Source: Undaria pinnatifida
Taxonomy: Eukaryota; Sar; Phaeophyceae; Laminariales; Alariaceae
Assembly: GCA_012845835.1 (NCBI GenBank)
Contig: JABAKD010000026.1
Coordinates: forward strand, 4,169,699-4,233,698
Reading direction: 5' to 3'
DNA length: 64,000 nt
A program made the position numbers and the translations under genes. This document shows positions 35,501 through 41,877 of this stretch, piece after piece (positions within the stretch are counted from its first letter, which is position 1; every line of letters begins with the position of its first letter). The notes below the pieces were generated by a model. The model was not told where the DNA came from, searched no databases, and saw nothing but the letters and a program-made list of their open reading frames with translations.

Positions 35501-36898
35501 GATGTTAACGTTCAGATTTTTTTTTCTCGTCTTCTGCACACTTTTGGATGCCCTGTTACTCATTGGTGCCTCCTTCCCTGTGATACTTGCGTTGTGCTCT
35601 GTTCTCTGTAATCTGTGCTCTTGTGATCTGCTCTGTGCTCGATCTCAGTGGTGGCGTTCGTTAGATCGGGCCTTCGGGCTGGCACCCCCCCAGTTGAGGT
35701 CTGCGAGAATCTACTCGACGCGTGTCTCTCTCCTGACCCCCGAGGCACGCGATACGCTGGCTGCGACAACATGACCGTGGTTGTGGTTTTGCTGGAGGGA
35801 TGGGAAGCCGCGCTTGCTACGAAAGCGTATACACCGGGGTTGACGTTTTGTGGGGGCAGGCTCGGGGGCGTAGCGGAAGCCGCGGCGGCGTTGTCCGCAA
35901 CGCTTCCCAAGATGCCAAAGAAGTTGAGCAACATGCGCCCTCCGATACCAACGGAGTTTCGATCGACAACTGCAACAGCGACGACAGCACCAGAGACAGC
36001 AACAGCAACGACGGCAGTAACACCAGCGACAGCAACAGCAGCAACAACAGCGACAGCGGCAGCAGCAGGAGCGTCGACATCAGCCGCCACGAATAGACCC
36101 AGTGGTGAAGCTGACGCGGCCTTGCCAGCTGGCGGTGATACTGCTACTGTAGATGCTAGCGACAGCAGCAGTACCGGTGTCAGTGCTGGTTCCGCCGCAA
36201 GCGTCGTTGCCGGAGAGAAAGACGTAGATGCAATGAGCTGGCCTCAGCGCCGAATAGCCGCGGGAAAACTAGCACCGCCCCGCACGGCGCACGGGATCGA
36301 GTTCGCCCTCGCGTCGTTCACGCCCCCGGTGTTACCCATCGGGTACGCTAATCATGGTTCGAGGGCTAGCACCGGCAGAATTATGCACAGCACGGGCACG
36401 GCGGGTGCCCCCGGTGTCCCGCCTCTGGGCGGCACGAGACCGCGGAGCTCGTCGCAAATTCCTTCACCCTCGAACAGTGCTCGACGGCGCAATCCGCACA
36501 TGCGATCGGCCACCGCGCCGATGCTTCCGTCCCCTCTGCTGCACAATCGCCGCCCCCCGCCGTCAGAAGAAAGGCTAGCGGCTGCGGCGGCGATTGCTGT
36601 GTTGGGTGAGGTGGGAGCGGCGGGGGCCGTAGCCGCGGCTGCAGCAGCAGCCGCAGCAGAAGATAACGCGAATTCGGCGTACGCACGGCCCTCTAGCAAC
36701 GGTAGGCCTGGGAGGGCGCAGTTAGATCTGCTGGCCGAGGTGTCTGCGGCGACGGGTGGGGAGGGGATGGGGAGACAAACAGCGCCTTCAGAAGATGCGG
36801 GCTTGGTTTTTGTGCCCGCTCCCGACGAGATGACTCCTGCTGAGGTCACTGTCACGGCGAAGGCGTCACCCCCGCGCGCCCAGCAGCACTCCGAGTAG
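7617..36898 (+). CDS. PPM/PP2C-family Ser/Thr protein phosphatase, 7-exon gene
   Basis: This enzyme is a metal-dependent phosphatase that removes phosphate from Ser/Thr residues. Exons: 7617-7706, 26139-26607, 28264-28463, 31565-31678, 33304-33446, 33900-33979, 35649-36898 (2,346 bp, 781 residues). Every junction is GT-AG and all phases agree. Metal and phosphate ligands are visible: R33, E37, D38 (GWRASMED), D170 and G171 (VFDGHGG), D355 (ACDGVW) and D405 (GCDNMTV), with AGDSR, DHKP and LSRAIGD between. Compared with animal PPM1A there is an extra Gly/Ser-rich insert of about 110 residues between E37 and D170, and an Ala-rich, probably disordered C-terminal tail of about 350 residues. There is no signal peptide or membrane span, so it is probably cytosolic or nuclear. 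Intron 1 is 18,432 bp. Confidence 0.92.
8314..8386 (+). repeat. Dispersed repeat family D1
   Basis: This ~75-bp unit has the core GAAGATTTCGTCGAAACCC, then ATCTTTGCGAGCTGTGTGTG and ACTTCGATCGCGCG. Related copies are at 18850-18926 and 22989-23065 (minus), 43245-43317 (plus), 60078-60148 (plus) and 61031-61095 (minus), with fragments near 21844, 22160 and 30438. Copies are often preceded by an AATACAC-like word and CAGCTGTGAG. Confidence 0.75.
9102..9123 (+). repeat. (TTG)n microsatellite
   Basis: About seven TTG repeats in PP2C intron 1. Confidence 0.8.
9229..9267 (-). repeat. tRNA-like arm, single-arm copy
   Basis: On the minus strand, CACGTGACTCAGCAGCTCAGTG-type sequence carries an A-box-like AGCTCAGTGGGCAGTG and ends CCAAC. 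It matches one arm of the CACGTG-centred palindromes at 32912-32988 and 61248-61342. The second arm is missing here. No B box accompanies it. Confidence 0.55.
9768..9803. repeat. Perfect 15-bp inverted repeat (hairpin)
   Basis: TTCGGTTTAAGAGAG (9768-9782) and its exact reverse complement (9789-9803) are separated by 6 nt. Further TTCGGTTTA and TTAAACCG words follow to about 10080. This may be the end of a degenerate transposable element. It lies inside PP2C intron 1. Confidence 0.75.
11215..11430 (+). repeat. Dispersed repeat family D2, copy 1
   Basis: Shares an ordered set of words with 53845-54055 in the same orientation: CGG-ATCGGAAT, CCACAC, GTGGGATTTCT, GAATCG then AAAATG and ACGTTT, and a later AGTGT-GC-CT stretch. 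The copies are old and diverged, and no coding was recognised. Confidence 0.5.
11910..11990 (-). ncRNA. tRNA-like sequence, possible SINE head
   Basis: On the minus strand, GAGTTCGAGTCCCGCC (about 11915-11930) resembles a Pol III B box. GGTCGCCCCGGTGG (about 11971-11984), about 50 nt upstream of it, resembles a degenerate A box. I could not draw a full cloverleaf, so an intact tRNA is unlikely. A tRNA-derived SINE remnant is the best guess. Confidence 0.3.
12519..13179 (-). pseudogene. PIF1-type DNA helicase C-terminal fragment (Helitron-like or PIF1 relic)
   Basis: The minus strand encodes motifs of the PIF1 family C-terminal half: [30 protein letters not shown]-like [23 protein letters not shown], then after a frameshift [17 protein letters not shown] and [12 protein letters not shown] 7-bp tandem duplication (GTGATTT twice, 12782-12795) sits exactly at the HKSQ-G motif and shifts the frame. 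The ATPase N-terminal half and any Rep/HUH domain are absent. PIF1 helicases occur as cellular enzymes and as part of Helitrons. The isolated, broken copy inside an intron favours a transposon origin, but Helitron ends were not identified. Confidence 0.85.
13300..13435 (+). repeat. TGTG-rich imperfect repeat
   Basis: Irregular repeats of TGTGTG, GCTGTGTGAGCG and GTGCTG, giving Thr/His- or Cys-rich chance frames. Confidence 0.5.
14803..14986 (+). repeat. 92-bp tandem duplication
   Basis: Two nearly identical copies, each starting GGTCATTTATGCAGT (14803 and 14895) and containing AAAAGTCTCGACCAAATCAT and GTCTCGTCACGGGATGGTC. Confidence 0.85.
16310..16500 (+). repeat. Dispersed repeat family D3 (TAGTGCCGGT ends)
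   Basis: Contains CTATAGTGCCGGTAT, CACTATAGCGGCAACCGGCA and GGGCAACCGGCACTGCTC, ending near AAAGGGGCCACTAC. Related sequence occurs at 28504-28690, 46130-46320 and, more distantly, 52850-53050. The inverted TAGTGCCGGT words suggest a small terminal-inverted-repeat element, but exact ends and target duplications were not resolved. Confidence 0.5.
16918..17280 (+). repeat. Dispersed repeat family D4 (~360 bp), copy 1
   Basis: A ~360-bp block containing CTGGAGCTGCGGAATACCCC, GGTGGTACACGCATATATCA, CGCGCCTGGAAAAACCGACT and ACGCATACGCACGACAGACG. It recurs at 25387-25698 (minus) and 50335-50700 (plus). One frame stays partly conserved ([28 protein letters not shown]), so it could be a fragment of a coding element, but no family was recognised. 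Confidence 0.75.
17628..17691 (+). repeat. Dispersed repeat family D5, short copy
   Basis: The core CGTCAGATTTTGTGCCCCTC then GGGTTTTATAGTTTCCGCGC and CAGACTGACTAACATCA matches the beginning of the longer copies at 18701-18930 and 22840-23065. Confidence 0.75.
18431..18930 (+). repeat. Duplicated block: D5 with an inverted D1 and poly-C
   Basis: Paralogous to 22480-23065. Both have CCACCCCCTCGAAC near the left, TTTATAGTTTCC blocks, a C homopolymer tract, then the D5 core, CTGTTGACCCTGATAGCTAC, CAATGAGGACACACAA-like sequence and an inverted D1 unit ending in TGTATTT. Confidence 0.75.
19245..19272 (+). repeat. (ATTAAT)n microsatellite
   Basis: About four tandem ATTAAT hexamers in PP2C intron 1. 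Confidence 0.8.
19982..20145. mobile_element. Small terminal-inverted-repeat element (164 bp, MITE-like)
   Basis: The ends are inverted repeats of about 40 bp with few mismatches: GGACATTTCGTGCCCGCAG on the left and the complement of GCGGGCCTGAAATGTCT on the right, followed inward by TTTTCTGATTSGTCAA. No convincing target duplication was found. A similar terminus (TTTCGTGCCCGC then TCCTGATTGGTCA) occurs at 36907-36935, just after the phosphatase stop codon. Confidence 0.65.
20255..20997. mobile_element. TIR element copy A (743 bp), PIF/Harbinger-like MITE
   Basis: The left end AGCCATTTCTTTCGCAGTC and the right end, read inward as GGCCATTTCTTACACAGTC, are inverted repeats that continue through GTCGAAAACGGCC. 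The element is flanked by TTA on both sides (20252-20254, 20998-21000), a 3-bp target duplication as in PIF/Harbinger transposons. Both ends carry many subterminal inverted words TTTTTCGACTG/CAGTCGAAAAA. The interior has no transposase. Copy B lies in opposite orientation at 62985-63771. Confidence 0.85.
21195..21330 (-). repeat. Dispersed repeat family D6
   Basis: On the minus strand it carries GCAGCTCACC, TGCGACTCGCCGAACACCT, GCGCTTCGCGCTTGGTGCAA and TGCAAGGGTC. Matches 56660-56815 (plus, full) and 48700-48785 (plus, partial: GGTTGGTGCAAACCC and GCGAGGGTCTACGG). Confidence 0.7.
21745..22440 (+). repeat. 317-bp tandem repeat with poly-C boundaries (2 copies plus a partial third)
   Basis: Each unit has the same order: CCAACGCCCCCTC, GACCACCTACACGATCGCCT, GTATAACAAGCTGCTACATA, a D1 fragment (TCTCACAGCCGAAGTGTATT), TCCTAAAAATC then poly-C, CCACCAAATATCGAAATCCG and GAGAGCCATCCATGCCGC then poly-C again. 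Shared words are spaced 317 bp apart. The third copy stops after about 75 bp and grades into C-rich DNA. Confidence 0.85.
22445..23065 (+). repeat. C-rich block plus second long D5/D1 copy
   Basis: Homopolymer C tracts of about 10-20 (near 22450, 22490, 22660, 22767) separate degenerate TTTATAGTTTCC blocks. From 22840 the sequence matches 18701-18930 closely, including the inverted D1 unit at 22989-23065. Confidence 0.75.
23457..23502 (+). repeat. 12-bp tandem repeat (ATTAATCGAGCT)
   Basis: Four imperfect copies, giving a short Leu/Ile/Glu chance peptide. Confidence 0.75.
25387..25698 (-). repeat. Dispersed repeat D4, copy 2
   Basis: Inverted relative to the copies at 16918 and 50335. Carries the complement of GTGGTACACGCATATA and of the CAGACATG/CACCAGAAAC region, with indels. 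The conserved frame reads [17 protein letters not shown]. Confidence 0.7.
26139..26607 (+). CDS. PP2C exon 2
   Basis: Residues 31-186 plus one base. Starts [10 protein letters not shown] directly after the acceptor ATGATCAG, in phase 0 with exon 1. Ends [21 protein letters not shown] plus one G before GTAGGT. Between the two catalytic motifs are about 110 extra residues rich in Gly, Ala, Ser and Arg, read in the same exon without a stop. In most PP2C enzymes this stretch is only about 12-20 residues. The insert is probably a disordered loop near the active site. Confidence 0.9.
26608..28263 (+). other. PP2C intron 2
   Basis: 1,656 bp, GTAGGT to CCAACCTATCAG. Holds T-rich DNA and a run of 22 G at 27536-27557. 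No gene seen. Confidence 0.85.
27536..27557 (+). repeat. Poly-G tract (22 G)
   Basis: Uninterrupted run of 22 G preceded by GGGGA, the same kind of homopolymer as the poly-C tracts elsewhere in the window. Confidence 0.9.
28264..28463 (+). CDS. PP2C exon 3
   Basis: Completes Gly187 and encodes residues 188-253: [13 protein letters not shown], an amphipathic helix [11 protein letters not shown], a short Gly/Ser loop and [14 protein letters not shown]. The GCT-V-x-A-L strand corresponds to the conserved GsTA-v-a-l-i strand of PP2C. The acceptor CCTATCAG gives the phase required by exon 2. The donor is CAG followed by GTAAGC. Confidence 0.88.
30055..30216 (+). repeat. 81-bp tandem duplication next to a hairpin
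   Basis: Two nearly identical copies, each with CGGTATAAAACTCAAAAATA and TTTACAGCCGGATTATGTGG. Just downstream (about 30250-30285) CCTTGAGGTG and CACCTCCAAGG form a hairpin with a 4-nt loop. It may be part of a small transposon. Confidence 0.8.
30742..30814 (+). repeat. 9-bp minisatellite (GGCTTTGAA)
   Basis: About eight copies, one with a G-to-A change, running directly into the TTAGGG tract. Confidence 0.9.
30813..30862 (+). repeat. Interstitial telomere-like (TTAGGG)n tract
   Basis: About eight TTAGGG units, one as TAAGGG, inside PP2C intron 3. Shorter AACCCTAACCC-like traces occur near 8770, 31520, 45435, 48110, 49575 and 54186. TTAGGG is a telomere repeat in many eukaryotes. Confidence 0.9.
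31016..31142 (+). repeat. 21-bp minisatellite
   Basis: Six copies of a unit like TGTAACAAGCACACGAAGCGT with A/C variation. Confidence 0.9.
31565..31678 (+). CDS. PP2C exon 4
   Basis: Residues 254-291: [13 protein letters not shown], then [21 protein letters not shown]. Contains the AGDSR and DHKP motifs of PP2C. Acceptor TTGCCGCACAG and donor GTGAGC, both phase 0. Confidence 0.92.
32539..32609 (+). repeat. (CAG)n microsatellite
   Basis: About 17 CAG/AGC units interrupted by CATTGT, in intron 4. Confidence 0.85.
32912..32988. repeat. CACGTG-centred palindrome with tRNA A-box-like arms
   Basis: Left arm GTTGGTTATACAGCACTGCC to GTCAC (32912-32950) and right arm GTGACTGAGTGG to ATTACTAAC (32951-32988) are near-perfect inverted copies. 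On each strand the outward reading gives an A-box-like stretch (TAGCTCAGTGGGCAGTG, TGGTCTAGTGGATAGTG). A B-box-like GAGTTCGTTGATTGAATCCC follows on the plus strand about 25 nt past the right arm. Confidence 0.8.
33304..33446 (+). CDS. PP2C exon 5
   Basis: Residues 292-338 plus 2 nt: [30 protein letters not shown] and [16 protein letters not shown] and AEPDV are PP2C motifs. Acceptor GTATGATACAG and donor AG followed by GTAACG in phase 2. Confidence 0.92.
33447..33899 (+). other. PP2C intron 5 with 13-bp minisatellite
   Basis: 453 bp. About eight copies of TGCTGCATTCGCT (33668-33770) make up nearly a quarter of the intron and create chance Leu/His/Ser frames. Confidence 0.85.
33900..33979 (+). 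CDS. PP2C exon 6
   Basis: Completes Arg339 and encodes residues 340-365, [19 protein letters not shown] then EMMDTTQ. ACDG carries the metal-binding Asp355. Acceptor TTGTGACAG, donor AAG followed by GTACGA, phase 1. Confidence 0.92.
33980..35648 (+). other. PP2C intron 6
   Basis: 1,669 bp. Holds a ~65-bp tandem array, AAGCATGCG repeats (34865-35035) and two copies of the region around the exon 7 acceptor. No gene seen. Confidence 0.85.
34110..34430 (+). repeat. ~65-bp degenerate tandem array
   Basis: Five units marked by GGCCCGCTTTGTATGACCCC, CGATCGACAACAT and CGGCACGA, with indels between units. Confidence 0.8.
35246..35665 (+). repeat. Tandem copies of the exon 7 splice-acceptor region
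   Basis: GATCTCAGGCGTGGCGTGCG (35246), GATCTCGGTCGTGGCGTGCG (35469) and the real junction GATCTCAG followed by TGGTGGCGTTCG (35641) are spaced 223 and 172 bp. Surrounding words (GATGCAGTA, GTTAACG/GCTAACG, TTTTGG-GCCC, CTGTG-TCTG) also recur. The first decoy keeps an AG. In the second the AG has become GG. Confidence 0.75.
35649..36898 (+). CDS. PP2C exon 7 (terminal)
   Basis: Finishes the catalytic domain with [20 protein letters not shown] and [15 protein letters not shown] (metal ligand Asp405). It then encodes a tail of about 350 residues to the TAG at 36896. The tail is rich in Ala, Thr, Ser and Pro with several Ala runs (codons GCG/GCA/GCC) and [13 protein letters not shown] basic spots. 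It has no recognised domain and is probably disordered and regulatory. The acceptor CGATCTCAG gives the phase required by exon 6. Confidence 0.9.
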
Positions 36899-37401
36899 CA
36901 GGGGGTTTCGTGCCCGCCGTGTCCTGATTGGTCAGCTTTTTTCAAGGACTTTTTTGATTGGTGCAGGAAAATCCCTATATGCCACGTGTGACACCGTCCA
37001 AGGGGTGGCATAGCTTTCAAAAATCCGGGCGCGGAACCCTTTCTCTTCGATTATGATAGTTGCTTTAGTGCTGTGTTTGGGTAAAAGGCGCGGTTTTACG
37101 TCTTTACGTCTTTTTGATTTTGGCTGTTTCATAGGGCAGTGCTCGAATTGTGTTTTTTGTGTATGTGTGTATACGTAGGTGTGTTTCGGTTTATTTTTCG
37201 GTGGGCTTTTTGAGGCGCTTATGGCCAACCCCAAGGTTGAACAGGACATTTGGTGGTGAGAAAGCGAGGGAGTTGGAGAAAAGGACTGCTGTTCTCGTAG
37301 TGTAAGAGGCCCCCTTGTGATTTTACAACCCTTGTGCCTCGCCGTTGGTTGAATCAAACGGGTGTGGGCCTACTGCTGTGGACACTCGAAAGAGCGTATG
37401 G

Positions 37402-37496
37402 TTTTCAGGGTACCTGTAACGTCTATTCGTCACTTTTGAGGGTATCTTTAACGTGTATTCGTCACTTTTGAGGGTATCTTTAACGTGTATTCGTCA
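37402..37496 (+). repeat. 31-bp tandem repeat
   Basis: Three units with TTTGAGGGTATCTTTAACGT and GTATTCGTCAC, ending in a short poly-C tract (37497-37509). Confidence 0.85.
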
Positions 37497-37534
37497 CCCC
37501 CCCCCCCCCGGGAGAAGATACCTTTTTACGGGAT

Positions 37535-37815
37535 TTGTTTGTGGTGAAAGTTGTCGACCTGACCTGAATAGCGGTCGCTGAGGGCACATTAGCGCAGGCA
37601 CGGCACCTGGAGAGGATACTTTTTGCGGGATTGTTTTACGGTGAAAAGTTTTCGACCTAACCTGACAGGCGTTCGTTGTGGGCACCTTGGCGCGGGCACG
37701 GCACCTGCCTATCGAGTGTTAGGTTTTATGGTTAAAAGTTTTCGACCTAACCTGACAGGCGTTCGTTGTGGGCACCTTGGCGCAGGCACGGCACCTGCCT
37801 ATCGAGTGTTAGAAG
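37535..37815 (+). repeat. ~93-bp tandem repeat, 3 units
   Basis: Units share GGTGAAAAGTTTTCGACCTA, CCTGACAGGCGTTCGTTGTG and CGGGCACGGCACCTG. The first unit is diverged, the last two nearly identical. Confidence 0.85.
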
Positions 37816-40800
37816 CGGCTGATTAGTACCTGCTAGTCTGGGCCTAATACAAGCCACTTTTGAACGTGCTCGAATTGTACCAAAGTGGGTTACATGTGGA
37901 CCCAGACTGCTGTGATTTCATTGCTGCTGCATGCAGTGAGTGAGTGAGTGAGTGTTTGCCGCAGGCGTTTTTTTTTTTTTTTTTTATGCTGTGAGGCCAC
38001 GAAACGAGACCCCGCATAAGCTGGACATAAGCTGGACATAGAGTGGGTCGGCCCAACGCAACGTCAACAAACGAAACTTTTGCAAAGGTCAGACTTTAGG
38101 TATTTTTCGTAGGAAAGGACCGACTGGCATTTTTTTTATCCAGGGTCCTTCTTTTTTCCTCTTGTTGTTTTTTTGTGCGAGCGAAATTTTGAACATAATG
38201 AAACAAGTTGTGTTATCCTTTAGCGTCGGCGTGTGTGCAGGGGGGTTAGGGGAGCGGGGGTGGGGATGGGGGGGTCAATCTCGGACAGTCGTGATAGATG
38301 CTAGGGGGGGGCGTCCATATATATACATACATACACAACACATGCATGTTACACCTGGTATTTATTGGCGTTGAAGACAAAAGGGCATTTGTTTAGAACA
38401 TGCCTTTTTTGTGCGTTTTTTTTTGTGGTCGCGCATGACCTCTGCTGCTCAGTCACAGATGCACGCACCATCAATGGCATGCGTGACATGCGCTGAGCGG
38501 ATAGCAGTAGAGGTACAAGGCGCAGCACTTGTAGAGGTACGAGGCATATCAGCTGCTGTGGCAGAGATACAAGGTTCAGCAGGTAGATGCTGTTGCAGTA
38601 TTGACGATGGCTGATGCTCTCATCAGTGTACTTCTCCTCAGAACGTCCCACAGTAGATGAGAGGCTTTCGTTCATAGGAGAGAAAATGATCTAGATCACC
38701 TAGACCATATAGACCCTAGATCTGCCTTTATGATGTGTTGTCCGGGATCTGTGTATTAATGGGATAGATTCGACCCAGGGAAGAATATGTTCTATTAATA
38801 ATATTGATACTAGTATAATATTAATAGGTCATATCATCCGGCAACATGATCTATTAATAGGCCATGCAGATGAAATAGACGGGGGATCCGTCTGTTCTGA
38901 AAGACATAGATCATCTATAGATCAGCTATAGATCAATCTGTTTTTTCCGGATGTGTGGAAGCTTTCAATTTATTTTGACATCCGCCCGGCCCGAGTGTGT
39001 AAAAAGGAGCATTAGATTTTTGTCGAAAGATGGCTTGCCGCTGAGTTAGCTTGTATAGCTAATCTTGACGTTAGCTTCGTGTCGAGACATATTCCCTCAA
39101 AGTTAGCTGTACAGCTACTCTTGAGACATGAAAATCGCGTGGATCACTCCTTTATATGATTTTCCACGCGACAAGCCTTGGAAAAAAAAAACGCAGATTA
39201 CATACATATATTCATGTGCCAACGACCCCACCGCCAGCAACTGACCAATGGTCACCCTGATACATTATCCAAGCGTCACCCTGATACATTCTCCACGTGG
39301 TGCCACGCAAGCCGCAGCTGACGTGTGATTGGATGGCAAGCAGCCCCAGCAGGATTGCATCTCGCCATAGTCCCGTCCCTACTTCGGCGCCCCCAAAATC
39401 GCGAGTATTGGCTGCTGTTTGCACGTTAGGTTGATCCTCACTCGTGGAGGTTTTGGCAGAAAAACATACCAAGACCTGGTACTTTGTACCATTATGTCTG
39501 TACCATTATGTCTAAAACCTGACTTTACGAAGCGTAAAAACGAAAAATATAGGCTGCGATGAACAATAAAACGTACAATACAAGTGAAATGGTAACTCGC
39601 ACGAGTACAATCGATCGTTTCCCAATCCCGTCCAGGGTTTGCATCTGCCCAAGAATGAACCCGATCCAGATAAAGTTTGTCACGAGGCACGAGACGGCAG
39701 TTCGTAATTCTCACCCCTCGGACCTTCCGCACTGAAACTAGTGTACAAGGCATTAAAGAATGTAATGTCCAGACCGCGTCCGTCGCCCGTCACAAGCCTA
39801 AATATACTATTAGCAAATCTCACTCTAAAAAATAGTATGTTTAGTCTAGACCGCCGTCCGTCACCCGTCACAGGCCTAAACTGCCATCTCCTGGCATTTT
39901 TTTACCAAGAGTCGCCCACTGAAACAGCTATAACACCAAGTATATACGACATAAGATAATACCTCGTACCAGTATAAACCCGGTATACAAGAAACACAAC
40001 AAAAATCATATCTGGTCGTATGGTATGGAGAAAATGGGCAACAAAAAAAAAAACATTGCTAGGCGCGTTTTCGGCCGACAGATACAGACTGCACCGGTCA
40101 CATAACAGCAACGGTTAGTTGTAATTGTACCTGCCAGGTGCTACAGTATCCAAAGTATACCATCAAAAAAGCAGCTCGAGCAGACAAGACCGCTTTACTG
40201 TGAAGACCAATTACTACTAAAAAATATAGCCTAGTGCGGTGGGCTACGTACTCAGCTGTAGGCTCTTTGACTGCTACTGTATGTGCTAGTGTACTAGACT
40301 GCTACTGGAGGCTTTGGAGTAGTACAACTGCAAAGCTCTTAAAGTACAGTAGTAGCGTAGTGCCAACTGCACGCTACACTAATAGGGTAGCAATAAAATA
40401 TGTGCCTGCTAAGCTGTTGCTCTGCTGCTCCCGCTCTGCGGCTCCTGCTTCGCTGCACCTGCTATGCTGCTCCTGCTCTTGGTCATGTAACCCTCTTGAG
40501 CGTGTCCACTGCGAAACATACCACGTATAAAACACAGGACAAGCGGAATTGTACGAATTACCTGGTATTATTTTAATGAGAATCGAACAAACTGGTATTT
40601 CTACGTTGTACGATTACGTGACCATCAATCAGTACACCAATACAAGTAGGTGGTGCGCTCGTGCATACGAGTGCGTACGAATTAAACATGAAACAGTACA
40701 ACAGTCTTCCGGCTGTTCCGTATCCGCGACTTTGGAGCCCCGGCGTCGAGCGTCGCTGCGAGCTTACCATGCCGACGACAAATATAACTTTTAAGAAAGG

Positions 40801-41820
40801 GTGCACAGTCTACATCCCTCCACGCAGTCTGTGAGTTATGGAATGCGAAAAGCAACTCTTAGGAAACCGTGCGCGGTCTTCATGTTCCTCCGTGAACAGT
40901 CTATGACCTAGAACGCGAAAAGGCTTATCATAGCAGGCGAACAAAACATGTAGCACCGCCGTCGTGGGTACCATGCACTGTGAACTCCCCAGCGTCTAGC
41001 TACCAGCTTCTACAAGGTTAATTCGAATACTATATGTCTGTGTGTCCCCCTTGTTGCCAGACCACTTCCCACCGCGCCTTCACTCTCGAACTTTTTTTGT
41101 TCGATTTTGAGGTAATTTCAAACGAATGAATCACGACCGCAACAGAAGACACAGCCCTGAGAAGTACTGCATACGCATACGCCCAACGGTACAGCACCGT
41201 TGTGTTTTCTGCGTGCCGCAGCCGAATCTCATCGACACGACACGACACCCGGCACAATTGGGTGTGGAGGTGTGGTGTGGTGATCTTAAGCTTTATCACA
41301 TGGCATCAACTACTACCCGACACTACTCTACACCGAACTACACCACGTACACGAAGCATCACCGTCGGCAGCAGAGGTTTGTGACTTTTGGGGCATACCG
41401 ACATATATATGCACGGGTTTTGCTACAGTTGCGCATTCTTGGCATGTTACAACTTGAAACGAAATATGCACACGTCGGATAGCTCAGATCTCTACCTATT
41501 TATGATCTGCGTATTCAGGGCAGACAGATCCATGGTCTATGTGATCTGCATGGCTTATAGATCATGTTGTCGGGTGAGAACCGATCTGAATGATCTGAAT
41601 GATCTACTGTAGGACACGTTTCCTGGGTTAGATTAGTGCCACAAAGATCCTGCACAAGATACCATACTACGATGACAGATAGACGATATAAACGATATAG
41701 ATTATAGAGATTATAGAAATGATGTAGATCGTGAGTCCGATGAGCGGCAATGTGTAACAGAGGACATGGAATCATCGCCAACGACGACGCACATCTAGCA
41801 TCACGCTGTGTTTCTCTACA

Positions 41821-41877
41821 TTATTGATTTGGGTCCATCTGCCGAGTGAGCTGCGCAGCGATGCTGGCGTCGGGCTC
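41821..41877 (-). CDS. Repeat-protein gene, terminal exon
   Basis: Acceptor CTTACCAG, then EPDASIAAQLTRQMDPNQ and the TAA stop (plus-strand 41821-41823). Phase 0 with the preceding exon. SIAAQLTRQM is the last helix of unit 5 (compare L-x-x-T-L in the other units). Confidence 0.75.
   Translation of the reverse strand, partial: EPDASIAAQLTRQMDPNQ

Larger units (their letters stand above)
36899..41820. other. Convergent intergenic region
   Basis: 4.9 kb between the stop codons of the two converging genes. Holds a MITE-like terminus at 36907-36935, tandem repeats at 37402-37496 and 37535-37815, AGATC/CTATAG-rich DNA (38690-38945), a duplicated GTCCGTCRCCCGTCACARGC word (39777, 39856) and T-rich runs. 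No recognisable gene, and no clear polyadenylation signal for either gene. Confidence 0.6.
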
